From Phoenix dactylifera (lineage: Eukaryota > Streptophyta > Magnoliopsida > Arecales > Arecaceae), in assembly GCF_009389715.1 (NCBI RefSeq), contig NW_024067986.1:62001-126000 (forward strand): 64,000 nucleotides of DNA. Reading direction: 5' to 3'. Position 1 is the first letter of the stretch. The number at the start of each line of letters is the position of its first letter. Under the pieces are notes generated by a model, which saw only the letters and a list, made by a program, of their open reading frames with translations, was not told the DNA's origin and searched no databases. Both the position numbers and the translations under genes were made by a program. This document shows, piece by piece, positions 33,256 through 44,720 of the stretch.

Positions 33256-35280
33256 ATGTCATCTTTTGAGGAAAGTCAGTTTGGCATTCCTGTTTCTGAG
33301 GGGAAAGAAACTAATCCCCAACCCCCTGTTCCTAGTTCCTCTAGAACTGGTGAACCGAGTGAAGGTCAAACCTCTTCTCGTAAGAGGACTAGTACTGTAT
33401 GGAATGAATTTGATAGAGTTATGGTTGAGGGAGTCTGGAAAGCTAAATGTAAAAAATGTGCCAAACTTTATAGTTGTAGTAGTAGTGGGGGAACAGGGCA
33501 TTTAAAAAGACATCAAGAGAGTCATAGAATGCATGATTCTCATGCTCAAACTCAAAGTAGCCTTAATATACAAGGGGGATTACTTGTAGGTAATTTTGCA
33601 TATAATCATGAAAATCAAAGAAAAGCACTTGTAAAATGGATAGTTAAGGATGAATTACCTTTTAGTTTATGTGAATCTTTTAATTTTGAAGAATATGTTC
33701 AATTAAACCTACAACCTGCTTACAAAAGAACTAGTAGGCGTACATTTAGAAGAGTAGCTATGACCAATTTTTTAGCAATGAAACAAAATTTAATTGAAAC
33801 ACTTTCTACTTTAAATGTAAAAATTTCATTAACTTCTGATATTTGGTCAGCATCTGTAGGTAGTAATTCTTTTATTGCCATTACTGCTCATTATATTGAT
33901 AATGATTGGCAATTAAATAAACGTATTCTTGCTTTTCGTGCTTTTGATTTTCCACATTCTGGGCAACAAATTTCAAATATAATTTATCAAACTGCATGTT
34001 CATATAATATTAATGATAAAATTATGTCTATTACTTTTGATAATGCATCTAATAATAATTCTGCTGTTGTATTATTAAGAGACTCATTGCATCCCATATT
34101 AGATGGAAATTTACTGCATATTAGATGTGCATGTCATATCTTAAATCTTTCTGTTCAAGCTGGCATGGGCATGATTCAAGATGTGATTTCAAAAATTAGA
34201 AATGCAGTTTCTTTTATTCATGCTTCTAGATCAAGACTTCAAGAATTTAAGGAATTATGCATAAATCATGGTAAACGTTTTAAAAAATTTAAACTTGATG
34301 TAATTACTCGTTGGAACTCCACATATAGCATGATACATGATGCATACCCATATAAAAATTTATTAAGTGCATATATTAATGATCGTGGATTAGGATTTAC
34401 ATTGACTGAAACTGATTGGAATAAAGGAAAAATTTTGGAAGATTTTTTGCTTAGTTTTTATAATGCTACCAATGTTCTTTCTGGTATTTATTACCCTACT
34501 TCATGTTCATTTTTACAACAAGCATATATAATTAGTCAAAAATTTGCAGAACATAGATATGATGATGTTTTAATGCCTATTATTCACCTAATGGAATCTA
34601 AATGGAATGAGTATTGGGACAGGATATGTCCTATGCATAACTTAGCTGCTGTATTTGATCCTAGAGTTAAATTAAATGGCGTGCTAATTTTACTTGATGC
34701 ATACGCTGAAAATATGAATCAAGATGCTGAATCTGCTAAAGATGAGGTAAGACAACTTCTTTATGATATTTATGCTATATATGATGAAAAAATTCGTGGA
34801 TCTAGAACACAAATACAAACCTCTATTCCTCCTTCTAGTAGTTCTCGTTCGTCATCTATTTTTTCATTCATTGCACAGAGAAGACACACACATGCTTCAA
34901 GTTCCTCTTCATCTTCTTCATCTTTAAGTAGTGAACTAGAATTTTATTTACGAAATGATCTTCAGTCTGCATATGATGAAAATCAAATAGAGAATCTAGA
35001 TGTATTATCTTGGTGGAAGAGTGTTAGAAATCAATATCCTGTTATGTCTGCAATTGCACGCGATATTTTAGCTGTGCCGATGTCCACGGTAGCATCGGAA
35101 TCCGCTTTTAGTGCAGGTCGGCGTGTTCTTGACGAAAAGAGAAGTAGGATGACGGGCGAAACGGTGGAGATGCTTCTCTGCTTCAAGGATTGGCTGGATG
35201 CTGAGGCAAGACTTCAAGATAAAGGTGGACATAGTACAACATCTTCTGATGATGATGATACAAACACTACTGAAGAGTGA
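33256..35280 (+). CDS. hAT transposase, intact, BED zinc finger (DAYSLEEPER/RICESLEEPER-like)
   Basis: 674 aa with no stop or shift. A BED-type finger at about residues 48-90 has C65, C68, H86 and H90 (KCKKC-like pair, GTGHLKRHQESH). Catalytic-core landmarks are LTSDIW (D195), ITFDNASNN (D262), the CHILNL motif at 293-298, TRWNSTY near 351-357, and the C-terminal hAT dimerisation block from about 578 to 648 with VPMSTVASESAFSAGRRVLD (E614) and MLLCFKDWL. D195, D262 and E614 fit the hAT D-D-E triad. An Asp/Glu-rich tail follows. The family cuts and pastes DNA with 8-bp duplications, which are seen around this element. Start: first ATG after the leader, with good spacing to the BED domain. Some relatives are domesticated host genes, but the surrounding TIRs and TSDs say this one is still in a transposon. 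Confidence 0.95.
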   Translation: MSSFEESQFGIPVSEGKETNPQPPVPSSSRTGEPSEGQTSSRKRTSTVWNEFDRVMVEGVWKAKCKKCAKLYSCSSSGGTGHLKRHQESHRMHDSHAQTQSSLNIQGGLLVGNFAYNHENQRKALVKWIVKDELPFSLCESFNFEEYVQLNLQPAYKRTSRRTFRRVAMTNFLAMKQNLIETLSTLNVKISLTSDIWSASVGSNSFIAITAHYIDNDWQLNKRILAFRAFDFPHSGQQISNIIYQTACSYNINDKIMSITFDNASNNNSAVVLLRDSLHPILDGNLLHIRCACHILNLSVQAGMGMIQDVISKIRNAVSFIHASRSRLQEFKELCINHGKRFKKFKLDVITRWNSTYSMIHDAYPYKNLLSAYINDRGLGFTLTETDWNKGKILEDFLLSFYNATNVLSGIYYPTSCSFLQQAYIISQKFAEHRYDDVLMPIIHLMESKWNEYWDRICPMHNLAAVFDPRVKLNGVLILLDAYAENMNQDAESAKDEVRQLLYDIYAIYDEKIRGSRTQIQTSIPPSSSSRSSSIFSFIAQRRHTHASSSSSSSSSLSSELEFYLRNDLQSAYDENQIENLDVLSWWKSVRNQYPVMSAIARDILAVPMSTVASESAFSAGRRVLDEKRSRMTGETVEMLLCFKDWLDAEARLQDKGGHSTTSSDDDDTNTTEE

Positions 35281-35644
35281 AGACTGAAGACTGAAGACTG
35301 AAGACTGAAGAGTGAAGACTGATTCACTGAATCACTGATGATTAGTAAGATTTCTTAATTTTTTATAATTGTACATTTTTATTGTATTCTGGAGGTCAGA
35401 CCAAGGTCCAAACCTCGGCCCTTTCTTAGTTTCTTATTGTATTCTAGAATCTAGAGGTCAGACCAAGGTCCAAACCTCCCTTCATGTACCATTTTGATTG
35501 AAATTAATAAACTGGTAGGGGTCTATGCCAAACCCCCCACCATTAAGGTGGCTTTATATTCATAAATCAAGATTTCTTAGTGTTCATAATTTATTAATGT
35601 ATTAAAAAAATTTTAATTTATTAATGTATTAAAAAAATTTTATC

Positions 35645-35950
35645 GGGCCGAGCCGGGCCCAGGCCCGGACCGTGCCAGGCCCGCGTGCCAGCCCGGCCCA
35701 GGCCCTTATGGGCCGTGCCGTGCTGGCACGCGGGCCGTGCCGTGCTTGGCCCGCGTGCCTAGACCGGGCCGTGCCGGCCCAGGCCCGAAGCGGGCCGTGC
35801 CTGGCACGGCCCGCTGGCCAGGATTCGCTAGCCCAGCACGGCCCTATCAAAGGGGCCGTGCCTGGCACGGCCCGTCACTGTAGCTAGCGGGCCGTGCCAG
35901 GCACGGCCCGCTTCGTGCCGTGCCGTGCCGGGCCGTGGGCGGCCCGGCCC
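35645..35950. repeat. Right subterminal palindrome array of the hAT element
   Basis: Three full copies of the same 21-bp palindrome (near 35789, 35852 and 35889), with many GGGCCGTGCC and GCCCGCGTGCC part-units. Mirrors the left array. Confidence 0.8.
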
Positions 35951-36184
35951 AGTGCCCATCTCTAATACCCGTAGTGGCATTGTAAATGATACTTGTTCTC
36001 TACCCAAATCATCATAAAATGTATGTAAAGTAGATGAGATGAACATTTCTAACTTCTATTCTGATTAGCACTTATGTTTATGATGAGATTGTTGGATATA
36101 GGTTGGCAACTCTCTTCTAATGCCTTCTAAGTATTTGAGAAAGAATGGAGAATCCATCTGATCAATAATTAGAGGAGTTAAAAT

Positions 36185-36217
<33 letters not shown>
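36185..36217 (+). repeat. Poly(G) tract of 33 nt
   Basis: An unbroken run of G ending in CGG. Possible real mononucleotide repeat or an assembly/sequencing artefact; runs this long are rare in AT-rich plant intergenic DNA. Confidence 0.95.
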
Positions 36218-36911
36218 CGGAGATTTAGATGATATTTAAATTTAAAATGCTTTTGTTATTTTTCTATGTTTGTTAGAAAATGTCGACCATTATATTTTAG
36301 TCTATTTTTCAAATATTTAGTCTCGCATTTGAAGATTAGATTCAGGTTGCATGCAGTATTTTCTCAACTAGTAGGCTCTTGTTGGACTAGTGGATCTTTG
36401 GTCTGGCCTTTTTGTTATTATGATGTTCCTCTCTTTGTTTCTCCCCCGTAAATAAAGAAACCTTTTGAAAAGGAAAAAAAAGATTTATCTTTTGGTTGAA
36501 AGGACTAAGTGATTAAATGTGAAGAACAAATGTACATAAACTCTGAAATTGAAGGGGAGGATTCATTCATAACAATATCAGAGATCCACTAGGTGCCCTT
36601 TCATATAGAAGACACTAGTATTTCTAGTCTAGAAGCAGATTATATGTATAGTACATATACATTCATGCTTAGTGATGGGTTGACGATAAGAAGATGCATT
36701 GGATCTAAATATTTCATGATTCTAAAAGCTATTAATTTCGAAAGACTAGGGTCTAGAAAACTTTCCAAGATCCTACCAAAAATTATAACAATATCGGAAC
36801 AAGTTTAAAATAAGCCTAGAGCACGGGCACAAAGCTAGGAGAAAGATTGAAATTTTCCTGCCAAAATTTTGTAAGGGTTGAGAGTTGTTTTTCTGAAAGA
36901 AAAGGAGGGAA

Positions 36912-37013
36912 AATTACCTGCATCATAATTATCCAGGTCCAAATACTTGAAATGCACCACTCAATTACCTGCATCATAATTATCCTGGTCCAAATACTTG
37001 AAATGCACCACTC
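36912..37013. repeat. 51-bp tandem duplication
   Basis: Two adjacent copies beginning AATTACCTGCATCATAATTA (36912 and 36963), differing by one base (CCAGG versus CCTGG). A recent local duplication. Confidence 0.95.
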
Positions 37014-38544
37014 AGAGCTTGAACTCAGAATCCTTAGTTGCTATGTACTATGTAGGGGCTTATGAACACTGAGATAAACCCATTTGACAATTATATTAAA
37101 AGTTCTTAGGCATTATATCCTTTTACATTAATGCTGGACTTTGCGTGCATGTTACCTTGCTTTTTCATTTTTGCATGCTACCATCACAAAGGAGGGAAAA
37201 GGCATTTACCTAGTTTTCTCAAAATACAAAGAAAAGAAACATGAGAGGCATTTTCCTATGCCTCATACACAAATATGAGTTTATTTACTCTAACATTTTG
37301 TCGTGGGCTTGTTTATGATGTGCCTCACCTATATCATTGTGTTGATTGGGTAAGAATTTAGGTACTAGAATACTTGGTTCATTTTATTTCCTTACTTCTA
37401 TCTTATTTTTTCTAACCTAATCGATATACTTAAAATAATAGATCTTTGATACAGCAGACAAGTATAATAGTTAGTTGGACCATGCCAAACTTTGCAGGAG
37501 ATGGAAGATTTGTTGGCAAAGTCCTATATATACTTCTAGAGTATTGTATGAAAAGGTGCTTAAGTTTTATATATTAATACAAATATTAGAGATAATTTTT
37601 TTCACAGTGGGAAGGGTTCTTCAATCTAGTTTCTTTTCAATTTGTATATTGAACTCCAAAAACTAATTTCAGTGGTCAGATCATATTTAACTCTTGGCAC
37701 TGTATCAATCTTTCACTTTGGGACTATTAAGTAAGAATCATGCGGACTAGCTAGGATTGTACGCCAATTAAACACTATCTGCACAAACCGCACATTTAAT
37801 TACAACATTCTACATGCCGTTGGTCAAATCATCCTATGGTCATTTTTTAATAACGTAGCTATTTCACGTTTGTCTTGGCAATAGCCTTGGGGGCATTCTT
37901 TGTAAAAATTTTGTATGCTTACTTTAAACTGGGCCTTGCATTTTAATTTCATATTATTAGTTCCGTTATATAAATATGATAATGTAATATGATAACAAAT
38001 ATCATAATTATTATGCAATATATTGTATACATATTATTAACATATCTGCAATATATTGTGCAATATTAATTCAGTGATAAAAATATTTTTGTAATATCTC
38101 CATTTACAATATGCTTTTTATGTAATAAAAATATGATATATATTGAAAGTTAAACTATAGGAGAAAAATATGTGCTTAGTATATTATTATGATAATCCGC
38201 TATATTATATAATACCTTTATTTTACATATTAGTTTTAATTCTATACATAAAAATTACTCTATACAAATATTAAAATATTATTATAATCAATATTATAAT
38301 TATAATATAATATATTACAAAAAACATGAATGATATATTATTCCAATTTTCGTATTCCTTGGGGCCCTTATGTTTGAATCAGCTTCCATTTTTGGATAAA
38401 GTTATGGGCTACTGTTAAATGCAAAAGAACAAGCCATTATATTCAAACTAGCAATGCATTATATTTAAGACAGTAAGTGAGTTAGCCCTCCAAATGATTG
38501 TGCTTAAGCCTTTTAGATTCAAACTAGCAATGCATCCTGCCTCT

Positions 38545-39042
38545 TGCTGCTCAAAACCTGACCTGATAGATGGACTAGCTAATAGGGGAGCTGCTCTACT
38601 AAGTTTGGCTAGAGGAGCGTCGCATGGAGATGGAATTGAGCTGTAACCATAGAGAACAATCGGGGGAGCGCAGGAGCATGTCCGGCTAGGGACAGTCTGT
38701 TGTTTAAGTCAGGAAAAGTTTTGAAAGAAAATAGGTGAGATAAAAGAAAAATAGAAGTATGAGAGCATGGTATTCAGATTTTTTATCATACCTGGGGGGT
38801 CTCCAAGCTTAGTATTTATAGAGGAGAAGGTGCAAATCTATACGGTTAGGATTGTGTGATCGGAAAAGTTAAGATATTCTTTTTTGGATACGCTGTGATC
38901 GTGCACTTTTCTTATCTGTTGGTTAATCAGTTACGATATTTACTCTTAGGCACGTTGAGATTGCACCGAGCTGTAATCGATCACGCTAATTGTTTAGAGA
39001 TTTGATTGGCCGTTAATTTTGCCAGACACATGGCATAGTCTA
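38545..39042 (-). repeat. LTR of the rearranged gypsy element (truncated)
   Basis: It starts TGCTGCTCAAAACCTGACC and matches the LTR at 44125 up to ACACATGGCAT. It then gives way to integrase sequence, missing the end that contains GGTGAATCC. By orientation it would be the 3' LTR. Confidence 0.65.
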
Positions 39043-39056
39043 GATGGCAATCTGAA

Positions 39057-39630
39057 TTGTTAGGAAAAACTCCTTTCAACCTTGCAATGCAACGGACCAA
39101 GGGCCTTTGGGTAGATGAGCTACCTAGTGCTTCATGGGCCTATTGCACAACTCATCGGATCATGATCAGAGAAATCTCTTTCAATCTCTCTTTCAGCATT
39201 GAAGCTATCGTTCCTATGGAGATTGGCCTTTCATCCTATTGGGTGGAGTCATACGATGAGAAAGCTAATGTCAAGATTCTTCGGGCTAACTTGGATTTGC
39301 TGGATGCATTCAAGAAACGAGCTCGGATCAAGATGGCTGCCTATCAACAACTAGTGATCCGATACTACAACTTCAGGGTCAAGGCAAAGCTCTTCTGACT
39401 AAGGATTTTTATTCTTAAAAAAGCTGAGGTAATCCAGCAAGGCGACCGTAGAAAATTTGCACCCAAGTGGGAACGATTGTATGATATTGCGGAATTCATC
39501 CAACCTGGCGCTTATGACTCCAGCATCTTGATGGAACTCCATTACCTTAGGCATGGAACTCTAATAACCTCCGAGTGTACCATCAGTAAGAGTTGTAATT
39601 GTGTACTCTTACTCTTTAATTGCTAATAAT
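39057..39630 (+). pseudogene. Gypsy integrase C-terminal fragment (inverted piece)
   Basis: The plus strand reads WVDELPSASWAYCTTHR, SFSIEAIVPMEIGLSSYWVE, LRANLDLLDAFKKRARIKMA, YQQLVIRYYNFRVKAK, then (past a TGA) KKAEVIQQGDRRKFAPKWER and RHGTLITSE. This parallels integrase residues encoded at 52560-53020 in the Tat element. The catalytic core upstream is missing. Orientation is opposite to the RT of the same element. Confidence 0.8.
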
Positions 39631-40079
39631 AAATGAAGTTTGTTTTTGTGTTCCAAAATAACTGAGTACTATAGGTCGCATATGTCAATCATTGAATAAG
39701 AAATCTTCAGAAGCGATAGATCAGGTGAATTTCTCAAAGACTACCAATCATAATTTCTGTGGGTCTAGCAAAAATGCCAAAGTGCTGATCATGGACAAAA
39801 TGTCGGACAAGTCTCCCAAGAGACTGCCGGTGGTTACACACTTGAATGCCGTAGGTTGGATGAGCCTCCCTAGAGGCCATCGATCTGATATCCCCGTGGG
39901 CCTGGCAAGAATGCCAAATCACCAATTACAAATAAAATGTCAGACGACTCCCCCAAGAGACCACCAATGACGTTACACTCGAGCGCTAGAAGTCAGGATG
40001 AGTCTTCCAAGTGGCCACTAGCCTGCCAATGAAGAGCTAATGAAAGACCTAGTTAAATTTATGCTTGGATGGGAGGAAT

Positions 40080-40530
40080 CATACTTGGCTTGATCAACCA
40101 AATGCTAGCTATCTAAAAAACCCAACATTTTGAAGATTTAGAGGACCAAACAACCTGCCTATTTAATTAAGGACAAGCACCAGGATGAAGAGCCAAATGA
40201 TCGAAGATCTGAAGGGCCAAACAACCTGCCTATTTAGGAAAGGTGAATTGGGCATCGAGATGAAGAGTCGATCTCCGAATAAATGAACAAAGACTAGGCG
40301 GACCAAACAATCCATCTTTTTAGGAAGGGAGAGCCAGGCACCGAGATGAAGAGTCGATCTACAAATAAACACCCGAAGATCTAGAGGGCCAAACCATCCA
40401 TCTTTTTAAGAAAGGAAACAAGGCACCAAATTGACAAACCAAGCTTTGACCAAACAAATAATTAGATTTGGAGGGTTGAATGACCTGACTCTTCATGCAA
40501 GGAAACCAGGCATCAAGATTGGAAGCCGAT
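40080..40530 (+). repeat. Tandem repeats downstream of the integrase fragment
   Basis: Four diverged units of about 95-105 bp, each with GATGAAGAGTCGATCT or GAAGATCTAGAGGGCC variants and AAACAACCTGCCTATTTAGG. They occupy the same place as the 117-bp repeats after pol in the 46.6-58.5 kb element, though the sequences differ. Confidence 0.6.
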
Positions 40531-40589
40531 TCATGTTGCTTAGGCTTGGCATCAGCTCCTGCTTAGTCCTCAGGCTTGGCTTCCTCTTG

Positions 40590-42110
40590 CACAAGTACAT
40601 TTGACAATGAAGTTGGCTAGTGCTTGTACCTTAATGGCATATCTAGGTTGAGTATCAAACTCTTCGAGCTCAATGTCCACTTGACCAAGTAGCCAGAAGT
40701 TATTAGCTTTTGCAGTACCTACTTCAATAGTTGATCGGTCATCACTGTGATGGTATGACCTTGAAAGTTTGGTCGTAGTCTTCGAGATGATATAATTAGG
40801 GCATAGGCCATTTTTTTTTTCATTCTTGGGTATCTTGTTTCGGCATCCTAAAGTAGCTTGCTCACATAGTAGATAGGCCTTTGACTTTTTTGCTCTTCAC
40901 TGACGAGAACCGAGCAAATTGTTTAGGGTGAGACATCCATGTAAAGATAAAAATTCTTTCCGACCTTAGGTTTAGTAAGAAGTGGAGGAGACCCGAGGTG
41001 CTACTTCAATTAATCGAATGCTGATTGGCATTCCTCGTTCCATTCAAATTTTCTAGCATTTCTAAGGATCTTGAAGAAGAGGAGACTCCTTTTTGCCGAC
41101 CTAGATATAAATCGGCTAAGAGCGGTCACCTGACTAGCAAATCACTAGACCTCTTTCACCATCTTCAAAACAGTCATCACCAACACTGTTCGGATCTTCT
41201 CTATGTTGCCTTCCTTTTATTGCTGGGTCACTATGAAACTTAGGACTTCTTCAAGGTGACTCTAAATGCATGCTTGCTCGGATTGAGCTTAATATAGTAT
41301 TGCCTTAGGGTCTGGAAGGCTTCATGTAGATTGGCAATGTGATGTTTAATCTTCTGGCTCTTCCCGAACATATCATTATATACCTCCATATTTCGGCCGA
41401 TCTGATTCTTGAAGACATGATTGACTGGCCGTTGTTATGTAGCTCGAGTGTTCTTTGATCTGAATGGCATCATGCTATAGCAATATTATCCCTTGTTGGT
41501 GATAAATGTTGTTTTCTTCTTATCCTCGAGGTACATCTTGATCTGATTATATCTGAGAATGCAACCATAAAACTAAAAAGTTAATGGCATGAGGTGGCAT
41601 CAACAAGTTGGTCAATCCTTGAGAGTGAAAAGCTATCCTTTAGGCATGCCTTGATAAGATCGGTGAAATCTATGCAGACTCTTCAACACCTATTGGCCTT
41701 TTTGATGAGCACCATATTGGCTATCCATCCTAGGTAGTCGACTTCATGGATGTGCCTTCAGGAGCTTACCAACCTCTTTGTCAATGGCTTGTTATTGCTC
41801 AAGGGCGAAGCTCCTCTTTTTTTGTTTAGTCGATTTATGCTTGAGGTCTATATTTAACTTATGCATCACAACAGAAGGATTTATACCTGGCATATCGATG
41901 GCCAACCAGGAAAACACGTTGGTGTTGGAGTGAAGAAACAAGATGAGTTGGTTCTTCGTGTCCTCATCAAGCAATGAGCTCATCTGGTGCTCAACCATCT
42001 TCTTTGTTAAAAAGTAGGATGGAGATGAGCTTCTCGATGGGTTCCCCATGTTATTCCTTTTGTTCATGATGGACATCTAGACCTTTGATGGGTAGCATTT
42101 TGAAGTCTTG
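40590..42110 (-). pseudogene. Gypsy reverse transcriptase and RNase H fragment
   Basis: On the minus strand: NVFSWLAIDMPGINPSVVMH (41800-41920), ANMVLIKKAN with CIDFTDLIKACLKDSF (about 41740-41640), TFITNKG and MMPFRSKNTRAT (41520-41430), then AIKVQALANFIVKC (40660-40600). All have counterparts in the pol of the later Tat element. Several stops and shifts; not functional. Confidence 0.75.
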
Positions 42111-42949
42111 GTATTCCTTCTAAGGGTATCCACTAGTACTACCGAGCCACTGCCTGGTCACCTCTGACGTCGCCAATGCTATTGTTCTGATTGGGTTATC
42201 ATCAAATGATAGGTGGATATCATGTCTTGCATCGTTTTTAGTCTAGGCCGACCAAGATGGCATTATACACCTAGGGGACCTTGATGATTGGGAAGTCTAG
42301 CATGACAGTCGCTTGTCGAGGTTCCTAGTCAGTTGTAATCGGAAGGGTGATTACTCCTTCCATGAGTATAGGATCTTCAAAAAAATTGATCAGAGTCAAT
42401 CCTTCTTAGCCGATATGTTGATAAATTCATTTTTTGGAATGCTACGTAGAACAAGATATCTGCAATATTTCTATTATCCATTAAAACTTTTCTTACATCA
42501 TAATTTGCTGCCATATTACAATTGCATCATCATGGGGGGTCTGCACCCCCTCCATATCAGGGTCTGAGAAAGATATGATTTTTTGGAACTTGGTCTCTTC
42601 GGGGCTGAATGTCTTTTGGGATGCTCGAGCATAGTCTTCCAGGCAACAAACTCGACCCTCTTGCTACAAATCTACTTGAAATAGTATTAATAACCCTACC
42701 ATGGGTCAGTGGTGTTCAAGCTTCTCGGGGGAATGCCTGCCCTACCATACTCTATCTTCTCGGCGCCTATTTTCTACGTACAAACCAAGATGTCCCCAAT
42801 AGATGAGAGCCTCATTCTCGTCCTTCAACTAGATTCTTTAGTATCATGGTCATGATCCTTATGGAACCAGTAATAGTTTTTGGGATTCCAACTAGCTGAA
42901 GGGATCTTCATCTTTTTTGGCTACTACAAATAATCTCAACATTCTATCT

Positions 42950-43560
42950 CCATCAGGATTTGAGCCCGAGATATGTTGAGAAAAGTATACCTCTCAAACC
43001 TTGGTGGTGGGCTCCTCAAATGTTGGCTGCTATCCTTTTCATATTTGGGCCTCTTTTTCAATCCTTCTCTTTCTTCTTGGCCCCTTATTCAGCCATTTCC
43101 GCCTTTATTTGCATCCCTTCGAATTGCCATGGTCTCCTCAACCTTAATGTATTTTTTGGCTCAAAACATCAACTTAGCTAAATCCTTGGGAATCCTCTTC
43201 TATAAAAAGAAGTAGAAACAAGAAGATTTCAACCCGCTCTTTGTTACCGATGCTGTGGTCTTCTAGTCTAGGTCATGAATTTTTAGTATCTCCATATTAG
43301 AGCGATTGATATAGCTTCTGAGGGACTCATCTTTTCTCTACTTTATTGCTAGTAGACTAGTGGTGTCCTTTTTTGCCTCTGGTTGCTTACAAAAGGAGAC
43401 ACAAACTGGCGACTGAGCTGCTTTCCTCTGAGTGGTCAGAAAAGCTTGGCACAAAACTACACCTGTTGCTCCTTGTAACATCATGAGAGCCTTAAAGCTC
43501 TCAAGGTGTCTATCTAGTCTGAGGTCCCATCATACACCTCAAACTAAGCATCTTGAATCT
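42950..43560 (-). pseudogene. Gypsy gag fragment
   Basis: On the minus strand: LDRHLESFKALMMLQGATG followed by VVLCQAFLTTQ, then PKDLAKLM and AKKYIKVEETM, then further down PPPRFERYTFLN and AQILMEIE. The order parallels the gag of the Tat element ([20 protein letters not shown] there). Frame broken in many places. Confidence 0.65.
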
Positions 43561-44124
43561 CCTCAACAACAATTCCTCCATGGCCGCCTTGGAGAACAGT
43601 AGGTCGGTTGCAATATCTAGATCTTTTTTCTAGTCGACTTGCCTTTATCTTAGAGTTTCAATTTTATTGTTCACCTCCTCGATCCTTTGATCGAGGTTGG
43701 CTTTTCTCTTGGAGAGCCTTTTCGGTGAGGGTAGTTCCAAATCTCTCGAGCTGGAGCCCGCTTTGGAATAAGCCCCATCGAGGTCATCTTCTTAGTGTTG
43801 GCTTCAGTTCTCGGGACGATGACTAGTGTGTTGGACCGAGTCATCCTGGCGATCTGGTGGTATGGTGGTAGTTTGTTGGTTTGGGCATTGCATACCTTGA
43901 ACTACCTCTATCAGAGTCTGCACTTGCTGAACAAGTAGATTAAATTGTTTGGCTATTACCACCTAGGGTGCCGGTTGTCGAGTTGAAAATTATTGAGGGA
44001 TAGGTCGTTAGACTCTTGATGGGGTGGGTTGTTAGAATGGTGATTGTTTCATTTGGATTTTATCTCTCTTAAATCTCTAAAGAAACCACAAAAGACGAGG
44101 ACTCTTCCTCTAGCTCCAATTTAT

Positions 44125-44720
44125 TGCAGCTCAAAATTCGACCCGATAGGTGGATGAGTTGATAGGCAAGCTGCTCTGCTTGGTTGAGCCAGAGAAGTGT
44201 CACATGGTGCTAGAGCTGATTTGCAACTACAGAGAACGATTAAATGGTCACTATAACGTGTTTGGCTAGGGACTCTTTGATGCTTAAACCAGGCCAAGTT
44301 TCGAGAGAAAATAGGTGAGATGAAAGAAATATAGAATTATGAGAGTATGGTATTCAGATTTCTCATTGTACCTAGGGGACTCAGTACTGGGTATTTATAG
44401 AGAAAAAAGTGCGAATTTGTGCAGTTAGGATCGCATGTTTTGCAGACGTGTAGTTGAGCTCTTTTCTTATTCGCTGATTGGGGTAGCTAAGATATTTCTT
44501 TTCACATATGCCGTGATAGGGCATTTTTCTTATCTCTTAATTTGGTCGATTACGATATTCTTTCTTAGGCACATTGGGATTACGCCAAGTTGTAATCGAT
44601 CATGCTAATTGTTTTGAGATTTATTAGCTGTTGATTTTGATGGATACATGTCATCTGGTTGGGTAGAAGAACTATCAAACGAGATTTTAGATATGGTGAA
44701 TCCGAGTAGCATCACTGCTA
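44125..44720 (-). repeat. 5' LTR of the rearranged gypsy element
   Basis: The plus strand begins TGCAGCTCAAAATTCGACCC and ends near GGTGAATCCGAGTAGCA. It adjoins, toward lower coordinates, a primer-binding-like context on the minus strand. Right boundary approximate. Confidence 0.6.

Larger units (their letters stand above)
32559..35964 (+). mobile_element. Complete hAT transposon, 3,406 bp
   Basis: Ends CAGAGTTGGGC (left) and, complement of the right, TAGAGATGGGC form a short imperfect TIR. Perfect 8-bp target duplications ATACCCGT flank it (32551-32558 and 35965-35972). It holds one uninterrupted transposase gene, a TATA box (32980-32987), a polyadenylation-like AATAAA (35506-35511), and GC-rich arrays of palindromes at both ends (32570-32860, 35645-35950). 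Everything needed for an autonomous element appears present. Confidence 0.93.
35973..38544. other. Intergenic
   Basis: No gene supported. It contains a 33-nt G run (36185-36217), a 51-bp tandem duplication (36912-37013), and AT-rich sequence rich in ATAATATATT (37960-38330). Near 38443 and 38517 the phrase ATTCAAACTAGCAATGCAT is repeated. Confidence 0.4.
38545..44720 (-). mobile_element. Decayed Tat-like gypsy element, internally rearranged
   Basis: LTR-like segments at 38545-39042 and 44125-44720 share order and orientation. Between them the minus strand carries gag (about 43560 to 42950), the spacer before RT, RT and RNase H (42110 to 40590). The integrase end and downstream tandem repeats (39057-40530) run on the plus strand. 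Just inside the 44.1-kb LTR the minus strand reads ATTGGAGCTAGAGGAAG, the same primer-binding context as in Tat elements. So 44125-44720 is the 5' LTR and the element points left. Flipping about 39045-40565 restores normal order. Confidence 0.7.
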
